A stretch of DNA of 37,516 nucleotides from Methylomonas rivi (GTDB lineage: Bacteria; Pseudomonadota; Gammaproteobacteria; Methylococcales; Methylomonadaceae): assembly GCF_024505165.1 (NCBI RefSeq), contig NZ_JANIBK010000029.1:1-37516 (forward strand). Direction: 5' to 3'. The position numbers and the translations under genes were made by a program. The notes under the pieces were generated by a model. It did not search any database, was not told the origin of the DNA, and was given only the letters and a program-made list of their open reading frames with translations. This document shows, one piece after another, positions 1 to 8,825 of the stretch; within the stretch, counting starts at the first letter, position 1; each line of letters opens with the position of its first letter.

Positions 1-59
1 CAAAACCTCGCAAATATTAAACGCCTTTGAATTTCACGGCGGGGTTTTCTCCCGTTCAA

Positions 60-402
60 ATCCTTCGGAGCGCAGGATACAAGCGGCACCGGGTCGCCTG
101 CTGACTCGTGCCATCCGGGCACTCGCACTTCGTGCGCCGTTGACGTCCAAATCTGCTCCCGGCAGATTTGTCTTTGGATACTTTCTTTTCGATTGCATGG
201 ATGCAGGAGGTAGAGCAACGCCGGGAGCAGTTGCCGAGGCGACGCACAAATTCGCCGGGAGCGAATTTGAACAGCCGATAGGCTGGCCCGCGGGGAGAAA
301 ACCAGGGATGGTTTTCGTAGCGAAAGTATCGCGGCCGTCGGTCCGAGAACCGACATCAAAATCAAGCCGTCGCGCCAGCGACACTAATAAGAACCGGAGG
401 TT
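60..402 (+). repeat. Chain of about ten consecutive short hairpins
   Basis: The stretch is almost entirely short perfect or near-perfect inverted repeats placed one after another: 60-78 (ATCCT/AGGAT), 124-136, 148-170 (9-bp arms, 5-nt loop), 194-205 (TGCAT-GG-ATGCA), 215-234, 247-269 (9-bp arms, loop CGGGA), 272-285, 297-316 (8-bp arms, loop GGGA), 337-354, 369-382 and 392-402 (AACC-GGA-GGTT). A 9-bp long-range helix, GATACTTTC (177-185) with GAAAGTATC (322-330), encloses the central hairpins. At least six plus-strand loops carry GGA or GGGA, two in the form AUGGAU/AGGGAU, which is the loop motif of CsrA/RsmA-binding RNAs. It could be a dispersed palindromic repeat family, a structured RNA, or both. 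Open frames crossing it have no coding character. The structure is seen directly; the function is inference. Confidence 0.6.
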
Positions 403-497
403 GGCGGCCTTGCCTGCTAGACGGATGAATGTCAAAAATCGGGAACAAGGAGTACCATTGAAACCTGATGTTAACCTGGAAACTTCCGCCTAAACCT

Positions 498-1595
498 ATG
501 ACTGTCCGTTTCGCCTTCACCGCTATCGATACCGAGGTTTTCCCGCCCGATTATGCCAGCGCGCGCCAAAGATGGCTGCGGCAATTGGCTACGCTGCCTT
601 ATCCGCCGGAAGTTCGCACTTATCCCTGTGCCGGTGCCGGGCCCGACGGCGAAACCTTGCAGACCGATAGCGTCTGGATAGGCGAACAACAGGCCGCCAA
701 TGTTGTGGTTGTCATCGCCGGCACCCACGGCGTGGAAGGCTTTGCCGGCAGCGCCGCGCAAATCGATCTGTTGCGTCTGTTGACGGAGTTCGATTTGGTC
801 ATTCCCGAGCGGACCGCCTTGTTGCTGGTCCATGCTTTGACGCCCTGGGGATACGCTTGGTCGCGGCGTTGCGATCAGGATGGGGTGGATTTGAATCGCA
901 ATGCAGTGGATTTTTCCAGGCCCTTGCCGGAAACGCCGGAATATCGGTTGCTGCGGCCGGCGATATTCATGGCCGACCCGCAAGCCAGACGCGCCGCCCT
1001 GCAAGCATTCGGCGACGCCCATGGCCGGCCGGCATTGGAAAAAGCCGTCAGCGGCGGTCAATATCTGGATCCCACGGGGCCGTTTTACGGCGGTACCCAG
1101 CCGGCCCACGGCCGCTTGGTTTGCGAGGATTTGATTCAACAATACGGTCTGGCCGAGCGCCGTTTGGCCGTGGTCGATTTACACACCGGCCTAGGAGCCT
1201 ATGGGTATGGCGAAATCATCTGCGACCATGCCCCCGACAGTGCCGGGGCGGCGCTGGCCCGGCAATGGTATGGCGATTCGGTAACCTTGCCATGGGCGGG
1301 TACCTCCAGCTCGGTGCCCAAACTGGGCTTGCTGGATTATTTGTGGCACGCCGCGATGGACGGCAGCGGTTGCTATGTTACGCTGGAGTTCGGTACCTAC
1401 AGCACCGACCAGCTGTTCGACGTGCTGTTGCGGGATCATCAACTATGGGCGCAAACCGGCAATGAGGCGGAACGCATCGCCCACGGCAAACTGATGCGCC
1501 GGCATTTTAATCCGGCCGATCCGGCTTGGCGGGAAATGGTCTTGTTCCGCGCCCGCCAGGTCGTCGTGCAGGCGTTGCGGGGAGTATCGGCTTGA
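498..1595 (+). CDS. M14-like zinc carboxypeptidase, DUF2817 family
   Basis: A predicted cytosolic metallopeptidase of 365 residues with no signal peptide. It shows the M14/DUF2817 pattern: GTHGVEG near residues 75-81 (His77 and Glu80 as zinc ligands), DLNRN near 131, DLHTG with the third ligand His229, and LEFGTY near 296-300 with the likely catalytic Glu297. Substrate-binding motifs are in the usual order, so the enzyme should be active; the substrate is unknown. The ATG at 498 is preferred because the protein then begins just before the family's N-terminal 'DYA.ARQRW' segment; an in-frame ATG at 468 would add ten residues, and neither has a strong ribosome site. The stop overlaps the start of the next gene (TTGA), so the two are probably translated together. 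Family assignment is firm; the physiological role is not. Confidence 0.85.
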   Translation: MTVRFAFTAIDTEVFPPDYASARQRWLRQLATLPYPPEVRTYPCAGAGPDGETLQTDSVWIGEQQAANVVVVIAGTHGVEGFAGSAAQIDLLRLLTEFDLVIPERTALLLVHALTPWGYAWSRRCDQDGVDLNRNAVDFSRPLPETPEYRLLRPAIFMADPQARRAALQAFGDAHGRPALEKAVSGGQYLDPTGPFYGGTQPAHGRLVCEDLIQQYGLAERRLAVVDLHTGLGAYGYGEIICDHAPDSAGAALARQWYGDSVTLPWAGTSSSVPKLGLLDYLWHAAMDGSGCYVTLEFGTYSTDQLFDVLLRDHQLWAQTGNEAERIAHGKLMRRHFNPADPAWREMVLFRARQVVVQALRGVSA

Positions 1596-2692
1596 GTATC
1601 GGGATACGCGCCGCGCAAATGGCCGATTTGGAGGCATTGGTAGCGCTGGAAACAACCAGCTTCGATACCGATCGCCTGAGCCGCCGCAGCTTTCGGCACT
1701 GGCTGACGACGCCGCACCGGGCCTTGTTGGTGGCGGAAAGCGGGGCGGGTGTATGCGGCTATATTCTGATCATTTATTACCCCGGCACCCGCCTGGCGCG
1801 AGTCTATTCGTTGGCGGTGCTGCCGCAACTGCGGGGGCAGGGGATAGCCAAGGCGCTAATGCTGGCCGGCGAACAAGCCGCGCGCGAGGATGGCCGGTTG
1901 TATTTGCGGCTGGAAGTCAGTGTCGATAATGCCCCGGCCATCGGGCTGTATCGGACGCTGGGGTTTCAGAAGTTCGGTTTTTACCGCGATTATTACGAAG
2001 ACCATAAAGACGCCCTGCGCTACCAGAAGCGTATCCGCCGCTATCGGGATACCCCCCAACACAGGCAAGTACATTGGCTGCGGCAAACCACGCCGTTCAC
2101 TTGCGGGCCGACGGCCTTGATGATGGCCATGCATGCGTTGGATAAAAATTATCTGCCGTCGCGGGAAGAGGAAATTAATTTATGGCGGGAAGCCACCACT
2201 ATTTTCATGACCTCCGGCCACGGCGGCTGCCACCCGACCGGATTGGCGCTGGCGGCCAAGCGGCGCGGCTTTTCGGTAGAGGTCTGGATCAATCAGGCCG
2301 GCCCGCTGTTCATCGATAGTGTACGCAACGAAGACAAGAAACAAGTGATCGAACTGGTGGACAGCTGCTTCAAGCGCGACGCCGGTCAGCAGGGGTTGAC
2401 CGTCAATTACGCCAACATCACCCAAAACGATTTGATCGCCGCCTTCGAGGCTGGCGCCATCCCGTTGATCTTGATCAGTACCTTCGCGATGGACGGCAAA
2501 AAAGCTCCGCATTGGGTGGTGATGAGCGGCTTCGACAACGACTGCCTGTACATGCACGATCCGGATCCGGAAGAAGGCAGGCAAAGCGAGCTGGATTGCC
2601 AGTTTATTCCGGTCGCCAGGGAGGATTTCGAACGCATGTCCTGCTTCGGTAAAAACCGCTTACGGACGGCGGTGATTGTGCGGCTGGGGTGA
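1592..2692 (+). CDS. GNAT acetyltransferase fused to C39-like peptidase
   Basis: A two-domain protein of 366 residues. Residues 1-150 form a RimI-like GNAT fold with the acetyl-CoA loop RGQGIA at 81-86 and the usual 'NAPAIGLYRTLGF' helix near 113-125. Residues 158-366 resemble a papain-like C39 peptidase, with Cys171 in FTCGP, His307 in PHWVVMSGFD and Asp323 in MHDPDPE as the plausible catalytic triad. C39 peptidases usually cut double-glycine leader peptides, but no transporter domain is present here. The start is taken as TTG at 1592, overlapping the upstream stop; it gives a complete first GNAT strand (SIGIRAAQ). An ATG 66 bases upstream would overlap the peptidase gene deeply and add a sequence unlike the family. 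Pairing with a zinc peptidase suggests joint peptide processing, which is inference. Confidence 0.85.
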   Translation: MSIGIRAAQMADLEALVALETTSFDTDRLSRRSFRHWLTTPHRALLVAESGAGVCGYILIIYYPGTRLARVYSLAVLPQLRGQGIAKALMLAGEQAAREDGRLYLRLEVSVDNAPAIGLYRTLGFQKFGFYRDYYEDHKDALRYQKRIRRYRDTPQHRQVHWLRQTTPFTCGPTALMMAMHALDKNYLPSREEEINLWREATTIFMTSGHGGCHPTGLALAAKRRGFSVEVWINQAGPLFIDSVRNEDKKQVIELVDSCFKRDAGQQGLTVNYANITQNDLIAAFEAGAIPLILISTFAMDGKKAPHWVVMSGFDNDCLYMHDPDPEEGRQSELDCQFIPVAREDFERMSCFGKNRLRTAVIVRLG

Positions 2693-2942
2693 GGCTTAAA
2701 TTTTTTGCGGGCGTGAATTCGGCGAAGTGTGTCGAGCAACGTTTTCCAGCGCTTCCCGGTCAGGCATGGTTGGCAGTCACGGTTAAGGGTTGGCCATATT
2801 CAAGTTTTCATCGCTTGGTCAAAATAGGTATTTATCCGTTAAATTGGGCGGGGTTGGACTTGGGATTGTTGCCGGTTTCGCCACGCTTTCGCCGCGAACC
2901 GATCCAGCCGCCGAAACCTATTTTCGGCATGCGCCGACAAAC

Positions 2943-3014
2943 AAAATCGGCCGATTTTGCGCCCCGAAACCGCTGGAATAAGGTTTGACAGTGGGACGGC
3001 ACTCCCCCTAGACT
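2943..3014 (+). promoter_or_regulatory. Perfect 16-bp palindrome and candidate promoter before the antiporter gene
   Basis: The 419-bp gap at 2693-3111 holds no convincing gene. Within it lies AAAATCGG-CCGATTTT (2943-2958), a perfect palindrome that could bind a dimeric regulator. A consensus -35 TTGACA follows at 2985-2990, with a weak -10 TAGACT at 3009-3014 (18-nt spacer). Transcription from here would give a leader of roughly 90 nt before the GTG start of the antiporter. Confidence 0.4.
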
Positions 3015-3111
3015 GGCCAAGACGATTATTAACCGATGGTGTGTAAGCTATCACGGCCGCACGCCATCAGGCCCGGTCCCATAAGCCACAATAACGAATA
3101 CGGAGACTGCC

Positions 3112-4314
3112 GTGGAAAATCTTCATAGCGAACTTTTTTTTATCGCCCTTGCGGCAGCGCTGGCTCCGTTGCTCATCCAGATACCCACCCGCCTCCGCAT
3201 GCCTCTGCTGGTAGCGGAAATTTTATTAGGCATGCTGATCGGCCCGCATATTTTGAATCTGGCACCGACTGACGGTCTGGTGGCCTTGCTGGGCGAATTA
3301 GGCCTGACATTTCTGTTATTTATGGTGGGCCTGGAAATCGATCTTGAGCAAATGCAGGGCAAGCCATTAACGCTATCCATCAGCGGTTGGCTGATGTCTT
3401 TTGCCATCGCCATCGTTTTCATGAATATATTTCATGGCATCGGCCTGATTCAAGCACCCCCGGTACTGGCCGCGGTTGCCGTATCGACAACGGCGCTAGG
3501 TATCGTGGCCCCCATATTGAAGCAAGCCGGCACCCTCAACACCGACTTCGGCAAGTTATTGTTGTCCGCCGCCGCGATGGGCGAATTCGGTCCTTTGATG
3601 GTTATCACATTTTTACTGATCCCCACCCACAGTACGGTCTGGCACACTTTATTAATGCTGGTTTTTGTCGGCATTACCTTTTTAGTTGCCGATATGGCGA
3701 TACGGGTACGCACCTCGGAATGGATGGATTTGATTGCCCAAGCCATGAAACAGGGCGGCCAGTTTCCGGTACGTATCTGCATCGCGGTACAGGCATTGTT
3801 GGTGGCACTGGCCTATCAATTCGGCATTAATGTGGTGATTGGCGCTTTTGCCGCCGGCTTGGTGGTCAACCTGACCACCCGCAACGAAGGCGGTGCTATT
3901 TTGCGCTATAAACTCGATGCGATCGGTTACGGCTTTTTGATTCCGTTTTTCTTCATTCTGGCCGGCATGCGATTCGACATCAGTGCCTTATGGGCCGATC
4001 CCTTGGTGCCGGTGCAAATTATCGCTTTATTGGGTTTGCTGTTATTAGTGCGCGGCGCACCGGTACTGCTTTACAAAAACCTGTTGAAACCATCGGACAG
4101 ACTGCCGTTTGCCCTGTATTCCGCCACCGGCCTCCCCTTAATCATGATTATTTCCGAAGTTGGCGTCTCTTCCGGCCTGTTACCGCCCGACCGCGCGGCT
4201 GTTTTAGTAAGTGCCGGCATGATCTCGGTATTGCTATTTCCTATTCTGGCGCACAAGTTCATCGAAGACGCTAAATGGGCCGAGCAAACCAATGCAAGCG
4301 ACATGGGCGACTAG
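3112..4314 (+). CDS. CPA2-family cation/proton antiporter (KefB-like membrane domain)
   Basis: An inner-membrane Na+/K+:H+ exchanger of 400 residues made almost entirely of hydrophobic helices, about twelve in number. It begins with the family's helix pair 'LLIQIPTRLRMPLLVAEILLG' (split here as LLIQIPTRLRMP and LLVAEILLGMLIGP) and continues with LGLTFLLFMVGLEID and VSTTALGIVAPIL, both typical of KefB/KefC and GerN-type carriers. The C-terminal NAD-binding RCK/TrkA-N domain of KefB and KefC is absent, so glutathione gating of the Kef type is not expected. The start is GTG at 3112, preceded by CGGAGA about 8 nt upstream. The gene converges on the transglutaminase genes with a 4-bp gap and no terminator between them. 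The transported ion cannot be told from the sequence. Confidence 0.85.
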   Translation: MENLHSELFFIALAAALAPLLIQIPTRLRMPLLVAEILLGMLIGPHILNLAPTDGLVALLGELGLTFLLFMVGLEIDLEQMQGKPLTLSISGWLMSFAIAIVFMNIFHGIGLIQAPPVLAAVAVSTTALGIVAPILKQAGTLNTDFGKLLLSAAAMGEFGPLMVITFLLIPTHSTVWHTLLMLVFVGITFLVADMAIRVRTSEWMDLIAQAMKQGGQFPVRICIAVQALLVALAYQFGINVVIGAFAAGLVVNLTTRNEGGAILRYKLDAIGYGFLIPFFFILAGMRFDISALWADPLVPVQIIALLGLLLLVRGAPVLLYKNLLKPSDRLPFALYSATGLPLIMIISEVGVSSGLLPPDRAAVLVSAGMISVLLFPILAHKFIEDAKWAEQTNASDMGD

Positions 4315-4318
4315 CCCG

Positions 4319-5179
4319 TCAGCCCAACAAATTCACCTGCACATTGACCAGCATGACCGGCAAGGTAGGGCCGGGGCCGATGAAGCTGCCGGATACCGGC
4401 GGGATGGATTCCGGATTGCGCGCCACGGCGACGGCAATGTGGCGGTTGCCGGTGATTTCGCCCACGGTGGGATCGAAACCCTGCCAGCCCTTGCCGGGCA
4501 GATAGACCTCGGCCCAGGCATGCGTCGAGGCATTGCCGGCCTCGGTGGCCGGCGCGTGCAGGTAACCGCTGACAAACCGGCTGGCCAAGCCTAGGCAGCG
4601 GCAGGCCTCCATGAACAGCGTGGCGTAATCCCGGCAGGATCCGCTGCCCATGCGTAGAGTCTGCGCCGGCGATTGCACGCCGGCTTCTTCGCGCATTTGA
4701 TACCGAAACCGGCCGTGGATGGCCTGATTCAATTTTTCCTGCAAACACAGGGTTTCCATGCTGCGCGCATGTAGGCCTATCTCCCGCAGCCAAGCCATGA
4801 CCGCCGGTTGGTCGCTCAGAAACAAAGGTTGCTGATAGGCGGCCAGATCGATACGCTCGGACTCTTTATACACAAAGGGATAATTCAAGGCATATTCTTC
4901 GACGGAAAAATTCAACGGCGATGGCTCGTAATGCTGAATCACCACTTCGCTGGCAATGCTGAGCCTGTTGGCCGGCTGCTGGAAATTCACCACCGCCACG
5001 GAATTATCGAATACATCCCGATACCACTTGATGCTGTAGGCGGGACTGATAGTCAGCTTCGACGACTCGATACGCACGTCATGGCCTTCCCGCGGCCGCA
5101 ATAATAATTGGTGCTGGTAGAGGGTGACGGCGTTTAAAAACCGGTACTCCGTCACATGCTGGATACGCAGACGCTGCAT
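4319..5179 (-). CDS. Transglutaminase-like cysteine protease family protein
   Basis: A 286-residue soluble protein. Residues 1-80 form the bacterial transglutaminase-like N-terminal beta domain (begins MQRLRIQHVTEYRF, then LLLRPREGHD). Residues 140-240 form the transglutaminase core with Cys182 in GSGSCRDYATLF, His220 in STHAWAEVYLP and Asp236 in GFDPTVG, so the catalytic triad is complete. Such proteins are usually proteases or amide hydrolases, often next to circularly permuted ATP-grasp and alpha-E genes; those partners are not present here. It is the second gene of a two-gene unit, six bases after a related transglutaminase. The stop lies 4 bp from the convergent antiporter gene. Confidence 0.85.
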   Translation of the reverse strand: MQRLRIQHVTEYRFLNAVTLYQHQLLLRPREGHDVRIESSKLTISPAYSIKWYRDVFDNSVAVVNFQQPANRLSIASEVVIQHYEPSPLNFSVEEYALNYPFVYKESERIDLAAYQQPLFLSDQPAVMAWLREIGLHARSMETLCLQEKLNQAIHGRFRYQMREEAGVQSPAQTLRMGSGSCRDYATLFMEACRCLGLASRFVSGYLHAPATEAGNASTHAWAEVYLPGKGWQGFDPTVGEITGNRHIAVAVARNPESIPPVSGSFIGPGPTLPVMLVNVQVNLLG

Positions 5180-5185
5180 ATCGCC

Positions 5186-5986
5186 TTACTCCGGCGGCCC
5201 GCTCAATTCTTCGACGGCCACCGCCATATGGATCGGCGACAAGGCCGGGCCGAATTGGGTAAAGATCGCCACGTCGGCGGCGTCATGCCCATATGCCACA
5301 ATGACTCGGCCGCCGCGCGGTTCCGGCTGGGTGGGATCGAAGCTATACCAGCGGCCGCCGACATAAGCCTCGAACCAGGCGTGAAAATCCATCGGCTGCA
5401 AACCATGTAAATAACCCACCGCCATGCGGGCCGGTATGCACAAGGCCCGGCACAAGGCGATGCCCAAATGCGCCAGGTCGCGGCACACCCCTTCCCGGGC
5501 CTGGTTGACCTCCACCGCCGACATCTGAAAATACGGCGAATCCGGATTGAAGCGCACATTCCGGCGTATCCATTGATTGATTGTCGCGACTTGGTCGTAG
5601 CCCGGCGCCACGTTATCGACCAGCTCCCGCGCCAGATCGATGAAGCGATCGGACTCGCAATAACGGGTCGGCAACAGATACGTCAATACCGCGTTCGGCA
5701 GATTTTGCACTTCCTCAAAGGGCGCGCCCGGACAAACCTCGATATGCTCATTGGTATGAATATCGGCACTGGTACGGATGGCAAACAAACCCGGCTCGGC
5801 AATCAGCCGCTGGCAAAGATTGCCGTAATCGTCGGTAAATTCGAACACCGGCACATTGGGCTTAATCATATACGACTCGCGCGCCACCCATTGATTGGCG
5901 CCGTTACGCGGCCGCAACATCAAGATAAACGGGGTGGAGACACTGACTTCAAAGCTCATTTCACAGCTGGTACGCAGCCACATCAC
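5186..5986 (-). CDS. Transglutaminase-like cysteine protease family protein (second copy)
   Basis: A 266-residue relative of the protein encoded just downstream, but clearly diverged from it. The core triad is present: Cys168 in [12 protein letters not shown], His202 in DFHAWFEAY and Asp217 in SFDPTQPE. The N-terminal beta-rich part ([17 protein letters not shown]) matches the subfamily usually found beside alpha-E proteins. Three starts are possible: GTG at 5986 with AAGGA about 9 nt upstream, the adjacent ATG at 5983, or ATG at 5959, which fits the family N terminus ([10 protein letters not shown]) but has no good ribosome site. The pair may act in one pathway on a shared peptide or protein substrate; that is inferred only from adjacency. 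Confidence 0.85.
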   Translation of the reverse strand: MMWLRTSCEMSFEVSVSTPFILMLRPRNGANQWVARESYMIKPNVPVFEFTDDYGNLCQRLIAEPGLFAIRTSADIHTNEHIEVCPGAPFEEVQNLPNAVLTYLLPTRYCESDRFIDLARELVDNVAPGYDQVATINQWIRRNVRFNPDSPYFQMSAVEVNQAREGVCRDLAHLGIALCRALCIPARMAVGYLHGLQPMDFHAWFEAYVGGRWYSFDPTQPEPRGGRVIVAYGHDAADVAIFTQFGPALSPIHMAVAVEELSGPPE

Positions 5987-6217
5987 TATAATTTCGTCCT
6001 TTTCAAGGCATACAACGGATGCTGGCGGAAATTAAACGGCCACCGGTTTATCGATACTGCAAAAAAAATCGAAATCCGATCACGGCTTTGGCTTAATGCC
6101 GGCCAACGGGATAGCTCGTTAGAGAAGCTGTATTGTAAAGGCGTAATGGTAAGGGAATGCGGCGGCCCTTGCCGAGAAATCTTCATTCCCGGCCAGTGCC
6201 GAATCGCCGGCAAGGCC
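5987..6217. other. Gap between PEP synthase and transglutaminase genes
   Basis: No gene was recognised here. It must hold the promoter for the two transglutaminase genes and the 3' end of the ppsA transcript. A weak 5-bp inverted repeat (6189-6193 with 6206-6210) lies just past the ppsA stop, without a T-run, so no clear terminator can be named. Confidence 0.4.
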
Positions 6218-8608
6218 TCAACGCCCCAAGCGTTGTTCCAAATCCAAAATTGCTTGGGTGGTTTTCAATACGGTATCGGGGTTCAGGCTCATGGAATCGA
6301 TACCGATTTCCACCAAATACTCCGCCATTTCCGGATAATCCGACGGTGCCTGGCCGCACAGGCCGGAATGTTTACCGTTACGCCGGCAACCTTCCACCGC
6401 CAGGCGGATCATTTCCTTGACGCCGGGATCGCGTTCGTCGAAATCGTTGGCGACCATTTCGGAATCCCTATCCACGCCCAACGTCAATTGGGTAAGATCG
6501 TTGGAGCCGATCGAGAAACCGTCGAACAATTCGGCGAAGGCGTCGATCTGAATAACGTTGTTCGGAATCTCGCACATCACGTAGATTTCCAGCCCATCCT
6601 GTCCGCGTTGTAAGCCGCATGCGGCCATATAAGCCAATACCTTTTGCGCTTCCTCGATCCGGCGGCAGAAGGGAATCATCAATACCATATTCTTTAATCC
6701 CATCCGCTCCCTGACCCGCAGCATTGCCGCGCATTCCAGGGCAAAGCCCTCGGCATAGGCCGGATGCACGTAACGCGAGGCGCCGCGAAAACCGATCATC
6801 GGATTCGCCTCGTCGCGCTCGAACCAACGGCCGCCCAACAGCGTGGCGTATTCGTTGGTCTTGAAATCCGACATCCTTACCACCACCGGCTTGGGATAAA
6901 ACGCCGCCGCGATGGTACCGACGCCCTCCGCCAGACGCTGAATGAAAAACTCTTCCGGCCTGTCGTAGCCCTCGGTCAATTCCCGTAATTTCAGCAATTC
7001 GCCGGCATCGGCCACTTTTTCCGGATGGATCAAAGCCATGGGGTGGGCCTTGATATATTCGGTGATGATGAATTCCATCCGGGCCAGCCCGACGCCGTCG
7101 TTGGGCAAAAAGCTGTGCTTGAAGGCCAGCTCCGGGTTACCCAGATTCAGCATGATTTTGGTTTTGGGGCGCGCCATATTCGCCAAATCGGTATGTTGAA
7201 CGGCAAAATCCAATGGCCCGGCGTAAACCTTGCCCATATCGCCTTCGGCGCAAGACACCGTCACCTGGCTACCGCTGGATATGGCGGTGGTGGCATTGTC
7301 GCAACCGATCACCGCCGGCACGCCCAGTTCGCGGGCGATGATGGCGGCGTGGCAGGTGCGGCCGCCGCGGTTGGTGACGATGGCGGCGGCGGTCTTCATC
7401 ACCGGCTCCCAGTCCGGCGTGGTCATATCCGCCACCAGCACTTCGCCGGGTTTGAAAGTATGCAGTTTGGCGACATTGTCGATCACCCGCGCCGTGCCCA
7501 CCGCAATCTTGCTGCCCACGGCATGGCCTTTAACGATGACCTCGCCCGACTGGTTAAGCCGATATTGCTCCAGCACATGGCCGCTACGCTGCGAAGCCAC
7601 CGTTTCCGGCCGGGCCTGCACAATATACAAGTTGCCGTCCAGTCCATCCTTGGCCCATTCCATATCCATGGGCCGGCCGTAATGCTTTTCGATTTTTAAC
7701 GCATAATCGGCCAGGGTCAGTACATCGTCGTCGTCTATGCAAAAGCGGCCGCGCTCTTCCGGCGCGGTGGCGATATTACGGATCGGCTCGCGGGTGCGGC
7801 CGTCGCTGTAGACCATTTTGATTTTTTTCGCCCCCAAAGTGCGGCGCAACACGCAGCGGAAACCTTGCTCGAAAGTAGGCTTATGCACGTAAAACTCGTC
7901 CGGGTCGACCGCGCCCTGCACCACGTTTTCGCCCAAGCCGTATGCGCCGGTAATGAATACCGCATCGTTAAAACCGGACTCGGTATCCAGCGAAAACATC
8001 ACCCCGCTGGCCGCTAAATCCGAGCGCACCATTTTCATCACCCCGATCGACAGGCCGATTTTGAAATGATCGAAACCCTGATCCAGCCTGTAATGAATGG
8101 CGCGGTCGGTGAATAGACTGGCGAAGCAGCGTTTGCAGGCATCCAGCAAAGCGTGTCCGCCGCGGATATTCAGATAAGTGTCCTGCTGGCCGGCGAAGCT
8201 GGCGGTCGGCAAGTCCTCGGCGGTAGCCGAGCTGCGCACCGCCACGGTCAAATCCTCGCCGTATTGCTGTTGCAATTGCGCAAAGGCAGCCAGAATCTGC
8301 TGCTGCAAATCGCCGGGTAACGGCGCCGCATACACCAGATCGCGGGCCAGTTGGGCGCGCCTGGTCAGGTCGGTGACATCGGCATCATCCACCGCATCCA
8401 GGAATTCATGCAGCCTGTCCCAGGCCCCGGCCCGGTCCAGCATGTAACGATAAGCCTCCGCGGTAATCGCAAACCCGTTCGGTACAATCACGCCTTGTCC
8501 GGCCAGTTCCCGGTACATCTCGCCCAAGGAGGCATTTTTACCGCCGACCAAAGGGATGTCGTTGATGGTGAGTTCGTTAAACCAGCGGATATAGTGGGAT
8601 GAAGGCAT
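6218..8608 (-). CDS. ppsA: Phosphoenolpyruvate synthase
   Basis: Converts pyruvate, ATP and water to phosphoenolpyruvate, AMP and phosphate in the cytosol, feeding gluconeogenesis. At 796 residues it has the normal length. Domains in order: N-terminal ATP-grasp-like nucleotide domain (about 1-340, starts FNELTINDIPLVGGKNASLGEMY, written here in pieces FNELTINDIPL and VGGKNASLGEMY), the phosphohistidine swivel domain with GGRTCHAAIIARELG and catalytic His420, and the C-terminal PEP/pyruvate barrel ending in LCGQAPSD with the conserved active-site Cys. The ATG is preceded by AAGGAG with a 6-nt spacer. In RuMP-type methanotrophs this enzyme links lower glycolysis to sugar-phosphate regeneration, which would fit the suspected host. 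No ppsR-type regulator kinase gene is adjacent. Confidence 0.97.
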   Translation of the reverse strand: MPSSHYIRWFNELTINDIPLVGGKNASLGEMYRELAGQGVIVPNGFAITAEAYRYMLDRAGAWDRLHEFLDAVDDADVTDLTRRAQLARDLVYAAPLPGDLQQQILAAFAQLQQQYGEDLTVAVRSSATAEDLPTASFAGQQDTYLNIRGGHALLDACKRCFASLFTDRAIHYRLDQGFDHFKIGLSIGVMKMVRSDLAASGVMFSLDTESGFNDAVFITGAYGLGENVVQGAVDPDEFYVHKPTFEQGFRCVLRRTLGAKKIKMVYSDGRTREPIRNIATAPEERGRFCIDDDDVLTLADYALKIEKHYGRPMDMEWAKDGLDGNLYIVQARPETVASQRSGHVLEQYRLNQSGEVIVKGHAVGSKIAVGTARVIDNVAKLHTFKPGEVLVADMTTPDWEPVMKTAAAIVTNRGGRTCHAAIIARELGVPAVIGCDNATTAISSGSQVTVSCAEGDMGKVYAGPLDFAVQHTDLANMARPKTKIMLNLGNPELAFKHSFLPNDGVGLARMEFIITEYIKAHPMALIHPEKVADAGELLKLRELTEGYDRPEEFFIQRLAEGVGTIAAAFYPKPVVVRMSDFKTNEYATLLGGRWFERDEANPMIGFRGASRYVHPAYAEGFALECAAMLRVRERMGLKNMVLMIPFCRRIEEAQKVLAYMAACGLQRGQDGLEIYVMCEIPNNVIQIDAFAELFDGFSIGSNDLTQLTLGVDRDSEMVANDFDERDPGVKEMIRLAVEGCRRNGKHSGLCGQAPSDYPEMAEYLVEIGIDSMSLNPDTVLKTTQAILDLEQRLGR

Positions 8609-8678
8609 GCGGCGCTCCTTGGCTAGTTATTATGCGGCAATTTAGCATAAGCATACGCCAGAGGATGGGCAAGTAATG

Positions 8679-8707
8679 ATTTATGAAAACCGGCCAAAAA
8701 ATTTCAA
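8679..8707 (-). promoter_or_regulatory. Candidate ppsA promoter
   Basis: On the minus strand a -35-like TTGAAA (8707-8702) is followed after 17 nt by ATAAAT (8684-8679), or CATAAA one base earlier. Transcription would start near 8672, giving a leader of about 65 nt for ppsA. The match is moderate. Confidence 0.35.
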
Positions 8708-8825
8708 CGCCATACTAAAACGAAACGTGTTAATGGAGTTCGCCCGATAACCGATAGGCCGTTTAGCCAAGCATGTTTCGTCCTGCTGAGTCTGGATCCG
8801 GGATTGACAAGAAACGGTCCGCACC

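Noticed and set aside
51-62. GTTCAAATC resembling a tRNA T-loop
   Set aside because: The flanking bases cannot form a T-stem and there is no acceptor or anticodon arm.
140-493. Open frame of 117 codons over the hairpin chain
   Set aside because: It lies on consecutive palindromes, has no ribosome site and no family likeness; the opposite strand is open too, as expected for repeat DNA.
5468-6613. Plus-strand frame of 381 codons
   Set aside because: Antisense to the transglutaminase and ppsA genes; composition is that of a reverse-complement shadow.
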